31,955 nucleotides of DNA, from assembly GCA_013287095.1 (NCBI GenBank), contig JABDEJ010000019.1:1-31955 (forward strand). The letters run 5' to 3'. Position 1 is the first letter of the stretch. Each line of letters opens with the position of its first letter. A program made the position numbers and the translations under genes. The stretch is from Bacteroidota bacterium. GTDB lineage: Bacteria > Bacteroidota > Bacteroidia > CAILMK01. Under the pieces are notes generated by a model. The model made no database searches. It saw only the letters and a program-made list of their open reading frames with translations, and had not been told where the DNA came from. Positions 31,442-31,955 of the stretch are shown in pieces.

Positions 31442-31460
31442 TGTATTTATAACATCATAG

Positions 31461-31491
31461 AAGTTAAAAGCTCTTTTAACTTTCAAATTTA
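31461..31491 (-). promoter_or_regulatory. Palindrome and -7 box before the GNAT gene
   Basis: AAGTTAAAAG (31461-31470) and its inverse CTTTTAACTT (31473-31482) form a perfect 10-bp inverted repeat with a 2-bp centre. TAAATTTG on the minus strand (complement of 31484-31491) is a -7 box. The palindrome therefore sits at the transcription start, a likely repressor site or 5' hairpin. Confidence 0.5.
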
Positions 31492-31598
31492 GGTTTTAGA
31501 TAAAACTGGAAGTCATTGGCCTCATAATTATTTGTGTAGTCAAACAATAGTCTATACATTTGTCTTGTGAGGAAGTGATATATTCATAATTAGAGAGA

Positions 31599-31627
31599 GA
31601 AACAGCCTTGATATTCAAGGCTGTTTC
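31599..31627 (-). terminator. Terminator of the HerA/TraD-like gene
   Basis: A perfect 13-bp stem (left arm 31599-31611, right arm 31615-31627) with a 3-nt loop begins 2 bp after the stop codon at 31629. On the minus strand it ends in a pyrimidine-rich TTTCTCTCTCT tail. No such hairpin follows the truncated copy at 20926. Confidence 0.8.
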
Positions 31628-31628
31628 T

Positions 31629-31955
31629 TTAAAATAACGTCTGAACTATATTATCTCCCTTTTGATACCTCTCAAAAATTTCTTCTTCAATTTCTTTTCT
31701 CGGTTTAGAATAAGTCTCTTTGGAAGCTGCAATCACCTCATTCTTAAAAAATTTATGGCATTCAATTAGAGGCAAAGTATTAGCACTAAATGGCTGTGAG
31801 GTAGCACCGTCAATCATCAGCTTCAGGTACATAGAATACTTTGGAAGGTTTATAAGATCTGTCTTATTAAACGTAGGGTAAAACTCTTTCTCCAGGTATT
31901 CCGCATCAGTGGCTCCTACTCGAAAGGAAATCATAGTACCTACATTCCCGAATAT
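31629..31955 (-). CDS. HerA/TraD-like ATPase, C-terminal part (T4SS type; 5' part outside window)
   Basis: The frame is open to the window edge and gives about 108 C-terminal residues. It begins IFGNVGTMISFRVGATDAEYL and continues NLPKYSMYLKLMIDGATSQP. This conserved stretch is known from the end of ATPases of the TraD/HerA-like type (DNA-binding domain of type IV secretion, DUF87-related). The ATPase core is outside the window. The protein would pump DNA in conjugation or a related process. Its terminal part is duplicated at 20926-21146, and a strong terminator follows. The assignment rests on the C-terminal signature recalled from the family. Confidence 0.65.
   Translation of the reverse strand: MFGNVGTMISFRVGATDAEYLEKEFYPTFNKTDLINLPKYSMYLKLMIDGATSQPFSANTLPLIECHKFFKNEVIAASKETYSKPRKEIEEEIFERYQKGDNIVQTLF

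Noticed and set aside
1..31955. CRISPR arrays, rRNA or tRNA genes, full insertion sequences
   Set aside because: No regularly spaced repeats, no recognisable RNA gene and no transposase or integrase frame were found on either strand.

Overview
The window is AT-rich chromosomal DNA from a member of the Bacteroidota, most likely an environmental Sphingobacteriales/Chitinophagales-type organism (inference). Reasons: several upstream regions carry the Bacteroidota promoter signature TTTG-N18/19-TAnnTTTG (best at 16057-16087 and 22950-22979), starts generally lack Shine-Dalgarno sequences, and the protein families (HxlR, AraC, LtrA, DUF302, tandem SnoaL proteins) fit that group. No rRNA, tRNA, CRISPR array, complete transposase or integrase was seen.

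Layout. 1-1.3 kb: the end of a HEPN-like gene followed closely by a TPR protein and a terminator. 1.4-5.7 kb: an HxlR regulator divergent from a crotonase, a thioredoxin-reductase-like flavoprotein without a CxxC motif, a secreted protein that resembles the animal APCDD1 domain, and a DUF302 protein. 5.7-9.8 kb (minus strand): alpha/beta hydrolase, Bcr/CflA transporter, tandem SnoaL protein, and a hydrolase with an Asp nucleophile. 9.9-13.2 kb (plus): a likely operon of lipoprotein hydrolase, aldo/keto reductase and aldehyde dehydrogenase. 13.3-20.7 kb: NmrA-like protein with AraC regulator, a divergent GAPDH opposite an HxlR regulator, SDR with DUF2630, quinone-oxidoreductase-like enzyme with Crp-type regulator, and a further AraC gene.

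20.8-31.9 kb looks like an accessory insertion. It is bounded by two diverged, same-orientation copies (20926-21146 and 31629-31849) of the 3' end of a HerA/TraD-like ATPase gene of the type IV secretion kind. Between them lie a TetX-like flavin monooxygenase, a small lipoprotein, LtrA, a SnoaL-like protein, an SDR-AraC pair, a TetR-MFS efflux unit with matching palindromic operators, UspA, a branched-chain aminotransferase and a frameshifted GNAT gene.

As a whole the window is a dense collection of small redox, hydrolase and efflux genes, each next to its own one-component regulator (2 HxlR, 3 AraC, 1 Crp, 1 TetR). This suggests detoxification or breakdown of reactive carbonyl/xenobiotic compounds, although no substrate can be read from sequence. 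The most informative signals are the regulatory modules: a 61-bp promoter block shared by 5122-5182 and 19674-19734, matching TetR palindromes, HxlR boxes over the GAPDH promoter, and tandem 22-bp-spaced repeats before the SDR-AraC pair.
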